64,000 bases of DNA from the NCBI RefSeq assembly GCF_000422465.1, contig NZ_AULV01000013.1:1-64000 (forward strand), in the 5' to 3' direction. Shown in pieces: positions 19,684 to 28,562 of this stretch. A program made the translations under genes and the position numbers. The notes beneath the pieces are model-generated. The model saw nothing but the letters and a program-made list of their open reading frames with translations, ran no database searches and was not told the origin of the DNA. This DNA comes from Paenibacillus harenae DSM 16969 (GTDB lineage Bacteria; Bacillota; Bacilli; Paenibacillales; Paenibacillaceae). The first letter of the stretch is position 1. Each line of letters starts with the position of its first letter.

Positions 19684-21693
19684 TTATCCCATCTCGGCGC
19701 GCAGCTCAAGCAGCGCGTCGCGCAGCTCTGCAGCGCGTTCGAACTGCAAGCTCTTCGCGGCTTCCTTCATTTCCGCTTCGAGCCTTTGCACAAGCGCGAG
19801 ACGGTCTTTCTTGGACATCTTCCCGGTGTCTGCGCCGGTTAAGTAGTCGGACTTCTGCTCCGCCACCTTCGTCGCCTCGATCACGTCATGCACTTTCTTC
19901 CGTATCGTTTGCGGCGTTACGCCATGCTTCTCATTGTAAGCAAGCTGAATGGTGCGCCTACGTTCGGTTTCCTTGATCGCCCGATCCATGGAGTCGGTGA
20001 TCTTGTCGCCGTACATAATGACGCGGCCCTCGCTGTTTCTCGCCGCGCGTCCGATCGTCTGTATAAGAGCGCGGTCTGAGCGCAGAAAACCTTCCTTATC
20101 CGCATCGAGAATGGAAACGAGCGATACCTCGGGTAGATCCAGGCCTTCACGAAGGAGGTTGATTCCGATCAGCACATGGAATACGCCGAGCCTCAAATCA
20201 CGCAATATAGCTAATCGTTCCAGCGTCTTAATGTCGGAATGGAGATAGCGGACTTTAATGCCTACCTCCTTCATGTAGTCGGTCAGATCCTCCGACATTT
20301 TCTTCGTTAACGTCGTGACGAGCACCCGTTCGTCCTTCGCGATTCGCTCGCGGATCTCATGCAGCAGATCATCAATCTGACCCTTGGTTGGACGAACCTC
20401 GATGATCGGATCTATCAATCCCGTCGGACGGATGATTTGCTCCGTCATCCTGTCGCAGTGCTCCAGCTCGTAAGGTCCCGGCGTTGCAGAAACATAAATC
20501 AGCTGCTTCGCTTTCGCTTCGAATTCCTCGAAGCGAAGCGGCCGGTTATCCATCGCCGACGGAAGGCGGAAGCCGTGATTCACGAGCATTTCCTTCCTCG
20601 CCCGGTCGCCGTTGAACATCGCCCGGATCTGCGGCAACGAGACATGCGACTCGTCGATGACGATCAGCATGTCATCGGGAAAATAGTCGAGCAGCGTATA
20701 TGGCGTCGCTCCGCGCTCCCTGAACGTAAGCGGGCCCGAATAGTTCTCGATGCCCGAGCAGAAGCCCATCTCCGCCATCATTTCCAAATCGTAGCGCGTG
20801 CGCTGCTCCAGCCGCTGCGCCTCCAGCAGCTTGCCCGCTTCCCGCAGCTCGGCAAGACGCTCCTCCAGCTCCCGCTCGATATTGACGATGGCTACCTTCA
20901 TCGTATCCTCATGCGTAACGAAGTGAGAAGCCGGGAAAATCGCGATATGCTCGCGTTCGCCGACAATCTCTCCGGTCAGAACGTCGATCTCCGATATCCG
21001 TTCGATCTCGTCTCCGAACAGCTCCACCCGGAGGGCACGTTCATTATTGGCGACCGGGAAGATTTCCACGATGTCGCCGCGTACGCGGAACGTTCCGCGC
21101 GTAAAGCTGATATCGTTCCGTTGGTATTGTATATCCACAAGCTTATGCAAAATCGCGTCGCGAGGCTTCTCCATGCCTACCCGCAGCGAGAGCACCAGGC
21201 TCCCGTACTCCGTCGGCGAACCGAGACCGTAAATACACGATACGCTCGCAACGATAATGACATCGCGGCGGTCGAATAGGGCGCTTGTCGCGGAGTGCCG
21301 CAATTTATCAATTTCATCATTGATGCTTGAATCCTTCTCAATAAAGGTGTCGGTTGAAGGAATGTAGGCTTCCGGCTGATAGTAGTCATAGTAGCTGACG
21401 AAGTATTCCACGGCATTATCGGGGAAAAAGCTCTTGAACTCGCTGCACAGCTGCGCAGCCAGCGTCTTGTTATGCGCGATAACGAGCGTCGGCCGATTCA
21501 GCCTTGCGACCGTGTTCGCGATCGTGTACGTCTTGCCCGTGCCCGTTGCCCCAAGCAAGGTTTGATGCCTCTTGCCCGCCTTGACCCCTTCGACAAGCTC
21601 CTCGATCGCCTTAGGCTGATCGCCCTGCGGCGTATAATCCGATTTCAATTCGAACAGCTTCGTTGACTTAGTAAGCTCGCTCACAGCTGTCAT
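19684..21693 (-). CDS. uvrB: Excinuclease ABC subunit B
   Basis: UvrB verifies damage and forms the pre-incision complex with UvrA and UvrC. At 669 residues it is the usual length. Walker A GATGTGKT is at 48-55. The beta-hairpin region [12 protein letters not shown] follows at about 100, and DESH is the helicase motif II. Motif VI is QTIGRAARN. The C-terminal UVR domain ([11 protein letters not shown] ... ELRD) binds UvrC. The ATG has a GGGGGTGG-like site immediately upstream. It is first gene of uvrBA, behind a promoter whose start region carries an SOS box. Confidence 0.98.
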   Translation of the reverse strand: MTAVSELTKSTKLFELKSDYTPQGDQPKAIEELVEGVKAGKRHQTLLGATGTGKTYTIANTVARLNRPTLVIAHNKTLAAQLCSEFKSFFPDNAVEYFVSYYDYYQPEAYIPSTDTFIEKDSSINDEIDKLRHSATSALFDRRDVIIVASVSCIYGLGSPTEYGSLVLSLRVGMEKPRDAILHKLVDIQYQRNDISFTRGTFRVRGDIVEIFPVANNERALRVELFGDEIERISEIDVLTGEIVGEREHIAIFPASHFVTHEDTMKVAIVNIERELEERLAELREAGKLLEAQRLEQRTRYDLEMMAEMGFCSGIENYSGPLTFRERGATPYTLLDYFPDDMLIVIDESHVSLPQIRAMFNGDRARKEMLVNHGFRLPSAMDNRPLRFEEFEAKAKQLIYVSATPGPYELEHCDRMTEQIIRPTGLIDPIIEVRPTKGQIDDLLHEIRERIAKDERVLVTTLTKKMSEDLTDYMKEVGIKVRYLHSDIKTLERLAILRDLRLGVFHVLIGINLLREGLDLPEVSLVSILDADKEGFLRSDRALIQTIGRAARNSEGRVIMYGDKITDSMDRAIKETERRRTIQLAYNEKHGVTPQTIRKKVHDVIEATKVAEQKSDYLTGADTGKMSKKDRLALVQRLEAEMKEAAKSLQFERAAELRDALLELRAEMG

Positions 21694-21768
21694 CCACCCC
21701 CATCATCCCTTATCCTCTTAACATTATAGTCAAATCGTTTAAGAACTCTACATGACTGAATAAAATAA

Positions 21769-21780
21769 GAATGTTTGTTC
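21769..21780 (-). promoter_or_regulatory. LexA (SOS) box of uvrBA
   Basis: The minus strand reads GAACAAACATTC, one change from the GAAC-N4-GTTC core of the Bacillus DinR/LexA box. It starts 6 bp downstream of the -10 element and so covers the expected transcription start. Known SOS control of uvrB in Bacillus supports the call. Confidence 0.72.
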
Positions 21781-21786
21781 CCGTCT

Positions 21787-21815
21787 ATTATAGCGTTTAA
21801 TGTAAGAAGGCGCAA
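21787..21815 (-). promoter_or_regulatory. Sigma-A promoter of uvrBA
   Basis: The minus strand reads TTGCGC (21810-21815), a 17-bp spacer, then TATAAT (21787-21792). The leader is about 85 nt. The LexA-type operator sits just downstream. Confidence 0.78.
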
Positions 21816-21881
21816 GATCACAACCATTTGGAGAAATTTTTAACCTTGAAGACTTGATTGGCCCGCTGCAGCGGCATAAAT

Positions 21882-21916
21882 AAAAGCAAAGGCTGCCGCG
21901 GCAGCGCTTTGCTTTT
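21882..21916 (-). terminator. Intrinsic terminator after the response regulator gene
   Basis: The long hairpin AAAAGCAAAG-GCTGCC ... GGCAGC-G-CTTTGCTTTT is flanked by A/T-runs. On the minus strand it lies 37 bp past the stop of the BTAD response regulator. Confidence 0.88.
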
Positions 21917-21952
21917 CGTTAGAACAAGGATTTATTTTCACAATACACGCAC

Positions 21953-23110
21953 TCACCGGACCGTTCTCTTCCCCGCCCTCTTCTCAAGCCACTCCCGGTA
22001 CCATAAATCGACTTGCACAGGGATCGACAGACCGAGCTCCGACTTCATTTTCTCATTCAGCTCCGCATAGTAGGCCGCCACTTTATCATACTGCCCGCTC
22101 TCATCATACAGCTGCAGCAAAATGAACCCTTCTTCCTCGTTATACGGATCGATATGCTGAATGCGCTCATAGAGCTGAAGCGTGTAAGGATGTCCGCGGT
22201 CCGCTTTTAAATAATAGCGGCCCAGCTCGCGGGCAAACGCAAGCCAAAGTCTGCGGAGACGCTCACGCTCATGCTCCGCCCAAACGTAGCCGTAATCCCG
22301 TAAATAATCGCCTTCATACTCCATTAACAGTTGAAACCGTTCCTCATGATTCGCTGAAACCTCGGTACCCAGCCTCCCAAGCCTCTCTTCCCATTGCTCT
22401 TTATCCAGAAGCGCTTCGCCCATTTCCAGAATATAGCCTTCCTGTATGTTTGAATTATGAATCGTAATTTCCATCCCCATCGCCTGCAAACATTGCCTGA
22501 TTTGATAGACGGCCGTATACAGCTGAGCCATTGCCCGCTTCATGTCCATGCTGGGAAAAAACATCTCCAGGAGCATCGATTTATGCACAATCCGGCCTCT
22601 ATTGTGAAGCAAGTAAGCAAACATTTCCTGCGCCTTCGCCGTCCGCCATCTTGGCAGCTCGGGCATTCTTCCTAAGGATTGGAACTTTAAGCTTTTTAAG
22701 CAATAAATGGTTTGGGGATTATTCGTTTTCGGCTTTGCTCCCTCCCAATCGACCTTGCGTTTCAAAAGGCGCTCCATCGTTTTCTCCAGGCGCGATTTGT
22801 GCAACGGCTTCAATATGTAATCGATGGCGTTCAGTTCAAATGCTTGAATGGCGTACTCGTCGTAGGCCGTTACAAAAACAATGGCAGTACGCGGACAGGA
22901 AGATTGCAGGAGCTCTGCCGCCTGCAAGCCTGATAGGCCCGGCATATGAATATCCAGAAAAACGGCATCCGGCTGAAGCTTGCTTGCCTGCTCCAGCGCC
23001 TCCGCCGGATCCTGGAACGTATCGATCACCGCGTATTCCATGGCTTGGCGGAGCATCTTTTCCAATTGAACGAGCGCCAACCTTTCATCGTCTACCAACA
23101 TTATTTTCAC
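21953..23110 (-). CDS. Response regulator with CheY receiver, winged helix and BTAD domain
   Basis: A 385-residue SARP-like regulator. The start is GTG 23110, set by TAGGAG 8 nt upstream; the frame continues further up without a site. The receiver domain has Asp7/Asp8, phosphoacceptor Asp53 (FLDIHMPG), Thr81 and Lys101 (LKPLHK). A winged-helix region (about 145-235) and a C-terminal bacterial transcriptional activator domain of TPR type (about 245-375) follow. Such proteins usually answer to a histidine kinase, but none is encoded here, so it is an orphan locally. It is divergent from the LPKTG adhesin gene across 270 bp and is a reasonable candidate regulator of it (inference from context only). 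Confidence 0.88.
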   Translation of the reverse strand: MKIMLVDDERLALVQLEKMLRQAMEYAVIDTFQDPAEALEQASKLQPDAVFLDIHMPGLSGLQAAELLQSSCPRTAIVFVTAYDEYAIQAFELNAIDYILKPLHKSRLEKTMERLLKRKVDWEGAKPKTNNPQTIYCLKSLKFQSLGRMPELPRWRTAKAQEMFAYLLHNRGRIVHKSMLLEMFFPSMDMKRAMAQLYTAVYQIRQCLQAMGMEITIHNSNIQEGYILEMGEALLDKEQWEERLGRLGTEVSANHEERFQLLMEYEGDYLRDYGYVWAEHERERLRRLWLAFARELGRYYLKADRGHPYTLQLYERIQHIDPYNEEEGFILLQLYDESGQYDKVAAYYAELNEKMKSELGLSIPVQVDLWYREWLEKRAGKRTVR

Positions 23111-23380
23111 TAATCCCACTCCTATGCTCGCCTGGCAACGAACGAACTCGTATATCGACATTGTTCTCTTAATCTTTTATATCGGGAAATTTCCAGAATC
23201 TGATAATGGCTATTTCGACTTCTTTTTTCAGATTTTGTATATTTCGGTTCATTATAATGAATTAGATGTAATAAAAAGTCGCACTTTGATGAAAAAAGGA
23301 GGTTCCCTTATATTTTAGCCCTCCGCTTTCGGAACGGCAATCATTTCAACTAATAATCGATAGGTATGGAGGTAAGAGAA

Positions 23381-26300
23381 GTGAGAAAGAAAACGGCAGC
23401 ACTCATCATTGCATTTTTAATGATTTTACAGTATGCAAACTATTCCGGCGTTTTGAAGCAGGTAGAAGCGGCAGGAATCACTGAAAATATTTTGACGAAA
23501 GTATCGATCGTTAAAGAAGATCCCGCACGAACCGTCATTGCCTCGGTGTACGATTCCGGAACGGGCGTCATATCCAATCCCGACTTCCGTATCAATCCCG
23601 ATGATCCTATCCGCTTGCATTATGAATGGGCGCTCCCGAACGATCACGGGTATCAAGCTGGCGATACGTTCAAGTTTTTACTTCCGAAGGCCTTCAAGTT
23701 GTTTAATGGCTTTACGGAGGATCTGGTATTTAACAACGAAGTGGTTGGAACGTTCACCGTTACGAAGACAAGCGACTCCAGCAGCGATAATGAAGTCGTC
23801 ATGACCTTTAACGATTTGATCGAAAAGCGTTCAAACATACAAGGTCTCATTGATATTGGAACCGAATTTGAGCTAAGCGTCATCAAGAAGACGACGGAGG
23901 ATATCAAATTCAAAATCGACGGCGGCGAACAAACGGCCACCCTTTTGTTCAATCCCAAGAACGCTTCACCGATCAGCAAGTCCGGCACGGCCGACAGAGT
24001 CAAAAATGCTAAAAACATCGCATGGGCGATCGATGTCAACAAAAACCTGGCCAGCGTCGCGAATGCCATGGTGACGGATCCGATCCCAAGCGGCCTTTCG
24101 CTTACAACAGGTTCCGTCAAGGTATACGACCTTAACGTCAGCATCGACGGTACGGCAACGAAAGGCTCCGAGGTCACGACAGGATTCACTATCGGCAAAA
24201 TCAACAGTACGGACGATTTCACGGTCAGCTTCGACAAGATGGACAAAGCGTACCGGATCGAATTTACGACCGCGATTTTGGACGGTACGGCAGCCAGCTT
24301 CAAGAACGACGCTACCTTGTCGGGCGACAACATATCTTCTGTCCAAGCCGGGAATACCGTGCTCACGCCTCGGGGTGATCTATTGGGCAAAAGCTCCACC
24401 GGCGGCTACGATCCCGTTACGCAAACCGTCGGCTGGGCGATTACTTACAATTACGGCGAAACGATTATCGCAGCAGGCGATACCTTGCTGGAGGACCGGT
24501 TCGACGATTCGCAGCAGTTAGTTTCGAACAGCATCGTCGTTCACAAGATGAAGATTAATGTCGACGGGACCGCATCGGTAGACGGCTTGGTCGACGTTTC
24601 CGAATACTCCGTCACCCCGGTACCTGCGGCCGGAGGCAAAGAAGGCTTTAACTTTAAGTTCAACAACCAGATCGACTCCGCTTATCGAATCTCTTACAAA
24701 ACAACAGCGGACGGTCACGTGTATAAAGACGAAACGATCAGCAATGATGTTACAAACGGAACGATTACGAAACCGGGCTCTTTTACACTCAGACAGCAGT
24801 TTGTCAAAAAAACGGATTCAAACTCGGATTACAACGCCAAAACCGTTAATTGGACCATCGAAATTAACGGCAATAATGCCGATCTCGGAGGCGTATCGAT
24901 TACGGACAATTTCAAAGAGGGCGGGCTTGAATTCATTCCCGACTCGTTAATCGTTAAGGAAGCCGATACCGGAATGACGGTTAATTCATCGGTCTACAAT
25001 GTCACTGACCCGAGAGCAGGCTTTACGCTGACCTTTAACGAAAACGTGAAAGAAAAATATATCATCAGCTACAAAACGAAGTTTAATAACGACTGGAAAA
25101 ATGCTGGCGCAAACAGCAACGGAACCTTTTACAATGAAGGCACGCTGGCATGGACGTCCATAAACAGCTCGACCGCCGACGCCACGAAGAGCATCGGTTT
25201 CTCAGACACCTTCAATCCCGATACTTACACAAAAAACAACGGCTATAAAAAAGGTTCTTATAACGCGGCCACCAAAGAGCTTTCATGGGATATCGGAATT
25301 AATTACAACAACAAAACGATTGCCGGCGCGCAAGTAGCCGACAAACTCCAGTCCGGCCAGAAACTAAAAGCTGGCACCCTAGCGGTGAATCATATGACCT
25401 TGACCGGCGGGGCGAACGGTACGGCGACTGGAGCACTTGTCGATCCGAACGAATATGAGGTTATCGAACCGTCCGAAGCCAACGATAATACGTTAACGGT
25501 CAGATTCAAGAATCCCATAAACTCACCTTATCAAATTACGTTCCAAACAACGCTCGACCAAGTTTTGATTAATAACAATAAAGTAGACAATATCGCCATT
25601 CTATCAGGCGACGGCGGCTATTCGGCCAGCTTGACGCAATCAGTCAGCATCCCGCAAGGGGGAGAATATGTTCGAAAGACAGGCGTACAGGACGGAACGG
25701 ATCCTAACTTCGTCAATTGGACCATACAGATCAACCGTGGACAATCCCATGTTCCCAACGCTAAAATTTTTGACGAGCCAAGCAGCAACCAAGTCTTGGA
25801 CGAGGAATCGTTCAAGCTGTTTGCAACATCCGTGGACGCAAACGGAAACGTAACAAAAACAACTGAATTAACTAGAAATACCCATTATTCTCTTGTTTTT
25901 ATAACTGATCCGGATGGCAAACAATCGTTTACGCTCAGCTTTATTGATCCTAATCCGATTACGTCCGCCTTTATCCTGGAGTACAGAACCGTTACGGACG
26001 CGGCCCATGGCGTCGCCGTAACGAACAAAGTCAGCTTCGAGGGTGATGGAGTAGCTCCCGTAACCAAAAGCCAGGAGTCGCCGATCGTTATCCAGCGCTC
26101 GTCCGGTTCGGGAACGGGCTCCGGCTTGACGGGAAGCCTGGAAATCACGAAGGTCGACGAAACGGATCCAACGAAAGTACTGGCAGGAGCCGAATTCGAG
26201 CTGCGACGCAAATCGACCAATGCGGTAATCAGTACCCTTACAACGAATGCAGCGGGTAAAGTCGTGTTCCCGACGCTGCTGTATTCCCAGTACATTTTAA

Positions 26301-27091
26301 CGGAAACCAAGGCCCCGGCCGGCTATTTGATTCCCAATGATAATGTGCAAATCATAACGATCAATTCAACAGTCGCTCAATCTTTAGTGATTTCGAACGC
26401 CGTAGATCCGGCTGCGCCGACGCCAACTCCGACTCCGGTTACGCCGACGCCTAGCCCGACTCCGGATACTTCGACGCCTAGCCCGACGCCGGATACTTCG
26501 ACGCCTAGCCCGGCACCGGATACTTCGACGCCTAGCCCGACGCCGGATACGTCGACGCCTAGCCCGACGCCGGATACGTCAACGCCTAGCCCGACACCGG
26601 TTACGCCGACGCCTAGCCCGACTACGACGCCGGATACGACTACGCCTAGTCCGACTCCTGTCGTAACGCCTAGCCCGACACCGGATACGACTACGCCTCA
26701 CGTCATGAAGAAGGCAACGAAAGTAAATACGTCAATCACTGGCAAAGTCACTGTGCCGGATAACGGAAAAGTCACTGTCGGCGATAAACCTGCAAACGGC
26801 AGCGTGACCGTAACGCCTTCCGGCGAGTGGACTTACATTCCGAAGCCTGGATTTATCGGCAAAGATAAATTTACAGTTATCGTTATGAATAGTAACGGAA
26901 ATGCAGAGGAGTTCTTCTTCGAAGTTGACGTCGAGGAAATTCCGCTCGGCACGGTCGAGGAAAAGCCGGATGTATCGGTACTGCCTAAAACGGGAGAAGA
27001 CAGCTACCTGTCCTGGCAGCTGATCGGCATGATGCTGATCGTTCTAGGGGCGGGACTTTACTTCACCAGAAGAAAGAAACCGACGAACTAA
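23381..27091 (+). CDS. LPXTG-anchored adhesin with collagen-binding-like repeats
   Basis: A 1236-residue surface protein. The start is GTG 23381, 8 nt after GGAGG; an in-frame ATG at 23366 contains that site. The signal peptide ends near VEAAG. At least five Ig-like modules follow, recognisable by a repeated W-x-I-x-x-N core (AWAIDVN, GWAITYN, NWTIEIN, SWDIGIN, NWTIQIN), which resembles Cna/Sdr-type collagen-binding or isopeptide domains. Next come a SpaA/Cna-B-like domain (LEITKVDE ... TETKAPAGYL), a Pro/Thr/Ser repeat stalk, a small Ig-like domain (NGKVTVGDKPANGSV ... IPKPGFIGKDKFTV) and LPKTG, with a hydrophobic span and RRKK tail. A sortase covalently attaches such proteins to peptidoglycan; none is encoded here. 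Confidence 0.93.
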   Translation: MRKKTAALIIAFLMILQYANYSGVLKQVEAAGITENILTKVSIVKEDPARTVIASVYDSGTGVISNPDFRINPDDPIRLHYEWALPNDHGYQAGDTFKFLLPKAFKLFNGFTEDLVFNNEVVGTFTVTKTSDSSSDNEVVMTFNDLIEKRSNIQGLIDIGTEFELSVIKKTTEDIKFKIDGGEQTATLLFNPKNASPISKSGTADRVKNAKNIAWAIDVNKNLASVANAMVTDPIPSGLSLTTGSVKVYDLNVSIDGTATKGSEVTTGFTIGKINSTDDFTVSFDKMDKAYRIEFTTAILDGTAASFKNDATLSGDNISSVQAGNTVLTPRGDLLGKSSTGGYDPVTQTVGWAITYNYGETIIAAGDTLLEDRFDDSQQLVSNSIVVHKMKINVDGTASVDGLVDVSEYSVTPVPAAGGKEGFNFKFNNQIDSAYRISYKTTADGHVYKDETISNDVTNGTITKPGSFTLRQQFVKKTDSNSDYNAKTVNWTIEINGNNADLGGVSITDNFKEGGLEFIPDSLIVKEADTGMTVNSSVYNVTDPRAGFTLTFNENVKEKYIISYKTKFNNDWKNAGANSNGTFYNEGTLAWTSINSSTADATKSIGFSDTFNPDTYTKNNGYKKGSYNAATKELSWDIGINYNNKTIAGAQVADKLQSGQKLKAGTLAVNHMTLTGGANGTATGALVDPNEYEVIEPSEANDNTLTVRFKNPINSPYQITFQTTLDQVLINNNKVDNIAILSGDGGYSASLTQSVSIPQGGEYVRKTGVQDGTDPNFVNWTIQINRGQSHVPNAKIFDEPSSNQVLDEESFKLFATSVDANGNVTKTTELTRNTHYSLVFITDPDGKQSFTLSFIDPNPITSAFILEYRTVTDAAHGVAVTNKVSFEGDGVAPVTKSQESPIVIQRSSGSGTGSGLTGSLEITKVDETDPTKVLAGAEFELRRKSTNAVISTLTTNAAGKVVFPTLLYSQYILTETKAPAGYLIPNDNVQIITINSTVAQSLVISNAVDPAAPTPTPTPVTPTPSPTPDTSTPSPTPDTSTPSPAPDTSTPSPTPDTSTPSPTPDTSTPSPTPVTPTPSPTTTPDTTTPSPTPVVTPSPTPDTTTPHVMKKATKVNTSITGKVTVPDNGKVTVGDKPANGSVTVTPSGEWTYIPKPGFIGKDKFTVIVMNSNGNAEEFFFEVDVEEIPLGTVEEKPDVSVLPKTGEDSYLSWQLIGMMLIVLGAGLYFTRRKKPTN
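26415..26700 (+). repeat. Tandem repeat encoding the Pro/Thr/Ser stalk
   Basis: A 27-bp unit of the GATACTTCGACGCCTAGCCC type, encoding nine residues such as DTSTPSPTP, recurs about five times at 26463-26600 with degenerate copies on both sides. Differences between copies are mostly at third positions. It encodes an extended wall-spanning stalk and is expected to vary in length between strains. Confidence 0.9.
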
Positions 27092-27114
27092 CCCGGTCAT
27101 AAAATAAACAAGCA

Positions 27115-27152
27115 GAAAAAAGCGGTGGAGTCCAAATTGGGCTCCACCGCTT
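27115..27152. terminator. Bidirectional terminator between adhesin and minJ
   Basis: AAGCGGTGGAG (27120-27130) and CTCCACCGCTT (27142-27152) form a strong stem. Read on the minus strand it is followed by a T-run, so it terminates minJ; it also lies 28 bp after the adhesin stop. Confidence 0.9.
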
Positions 27153-27161
27153 CACGTTTCA

Positions 27162-28472
27162 TTAAAGTCCTGCCTGCTCTTTGCCGGCGGCTGCCGAGGC
27201 TTGGCGGCGTCTGCTCGAGGCTCTGGAGCTGCGCAGCAGCTCCAGCAGCGATGCCGGACCTGAAGCAGCGTAGAAGTTCGCCTCCTCATCCGGCGCCAGG
27301 ATCACGCCGAGCTGATGATGCTCGCCTTCATACCGCGCGCGCTGCGCGAACTTAAGCTCTCCATCTATGTTTAAGACCTCGAGCTTGCAGAACGCCGAAT
27401 TTTGGACCAGCGCCTCATACAGCTCTTCCTTCGTTCTCACCCGCACACCGTTAACCTTCTGCAAAACCTCTCCTGCGGCCAATCCCATCGCCTCAGCCGG
27501 CGTTCCCGGCACGATGCCTAATACGCGCAAGCCTCTAGCATCATGCACGAACAGCGGCGGTCTGGTCGATTCGAGATAACGGCTCCGCCAGACGAGCGCC
27601 TCATGCAGCAGGACGGAAACCAGCGCCGCTGCAGGAAGCAGTACGGGCTGCCACCAGGCTAAGAGAGCTGCGGCTGCCAGGAATATGCTGTACAAGAGCA
27701 GACCTCTCGCAGCATGTCTTGCCTTTTCCTTCGGAAGCATGGATCGCGTCATCTCCGTGAAGCCGATAATCATCGGCAGCGCAATAATGGTCCAGCCCTG
27801 CGACCAATCTGCTCCAAACACCGGCGTCCATGGCAATGAGATTGTCGAAGCCCCGCTGCCGGACGAAGGCACAAGCATTAGCAGCGGAACCGGCCAGAAG
27901 CCCTGCAGCATATAACCTCCGACAAGCTTGCCTCTTTTTCCTTCCAGGAACAGCGGCGTCGACAGCCGGTCTCCTTGGCGTCGTACAAGCAGCGCCTCGG
28001 CCAGATGGAGCAGCGCAACCAGCATAAGCAGTCCTGCAGCATCAATATCGGCTAATGAACCAGCAATTGAAGCGAGCCAATCCGTCCGCTCCGAAAAGTT
28101 CGTCCATCCCGACAGCCACTGCAGCAGCACAATGATTCCCGCACTGTAAGCAAAACATAAATATCGAATACGAATAAGCATGAGAATCGCCGCGACAGCC
28201 CATAGCCATAGGACGGATTCAGCCGTCAAAGCAACGCCGATCAAGGCGCCCGCCGCCGAGACGGTAATGCCGGTCGCCAAGCCCGCAAGGAGCGCTTTTC
28301 CGACCAATGCGGGCCAATAATGAAGCTTAACGGCAAATAATTGCCGCTCCAGGCGAATTTGCCTCGTATACTGTAAAATAATAAATAACACCGCGATATA
28401 ATAAAACGGCTGCGCAACCAATTGGACAGCCGCTTGTCCAAGCATGCCAAGCACTTCCATTGACGTATTCAT
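27162..28472 (-). CDS. minJ: MinJ-like division-site protein (polytopic membrane protein with PDZ domain)
   Basis: In B. subtilis, MinJ bridges DivIVA and MinD to place the Min system at poles and septa. This 436-residue protein has about eight hydrophobic segments over residues 10-290, then a cytoplasmic PDZ-like domain (about 305-385; LRVLGIVPGTPAEAMGLAAG and LQKVNGVRV) and a basic tail. Membrane topology plus PDZ and the position right after ctpB and ftsEX match B. subtilis minJ (yvjD); sequence alone would only say PDZ membrane protein. The ATG follows AAGGGGGAAGG. It is separated from ctpB by a terminator, so it probably has its own promoter or depends on readthrough. Confidence 0.8.
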   Translation of the reverse strand: MNTSMEVLGMLGQAAVQLVAQPFYYIAVLFIILQYTRQIRLERQLFAVKLHYWPALVGKALLAGLATGITVSAAGALIGVALTAESVLWLWAVAAILMLIRIRYLCFAYSAGIIVLLQWLSGWTNFSERTDWLASIAGSLADIDAAGLLMLVALLHLAEALLVRRQGDRLSTPLFLEGKRGKLVGGYMLQGFWPVPLLMLVPSSGSGASTISLPWTPVFGADWSQGWTIIALPMIIGFTEMTRSMLPKEKARHAARGLLLYSIFLAAAALLAWWQPVLLPAAALVSVLLHEALVWRSRYLESTRPPLFVHDARGLRVLGIVPGTPAEAMGLAAGEVLQKVNGVRVRTKEELYEALVQNSAFCKLEVLNIDGELKFAQRARYEGEHHQLGVILAPDEEANFYAASGPASLLELLRSSRASSRRRQASAAAGKEQAGL

Positions 28473-28504
28473 GGCCTTCCCCCTTCACTCACTCCGCTTG
28501 CACA

Positions 28505-28538
28505 AAAATAAAAGGCTGACTCGTTTAAGGAGCCAACC
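28505..28538 (-). terminator. Intrinsic terminator after ctpB
   Basis: On the minus strand, GGTTGGCTC ... GAGTCAGCC (28530-28538 with 28514-28522; nine pairs, including G-U) is followed by TTTTATTTTTG. Confidence 0.78.
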
Positions 28539-28562
28539 TCTTATTCATTCGACATTCGCGTA

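Noticed and set aside
23124..23318. A possible 64-residue gene in the divergent region before the adhesin
   Set aside because: It overlaps the start of the response regulator on the other strand, has no ribosome-binding site and shows no recognisable fold. The same holds for the short MKKGGSLIF frame at its end, which I could not support as a leader peptide.
26415..26700. CRISPR-like regular repeats
   Set aside because: The repeats are contiguous 27-bp coding units without unique spacers, in frame within the adhesin.
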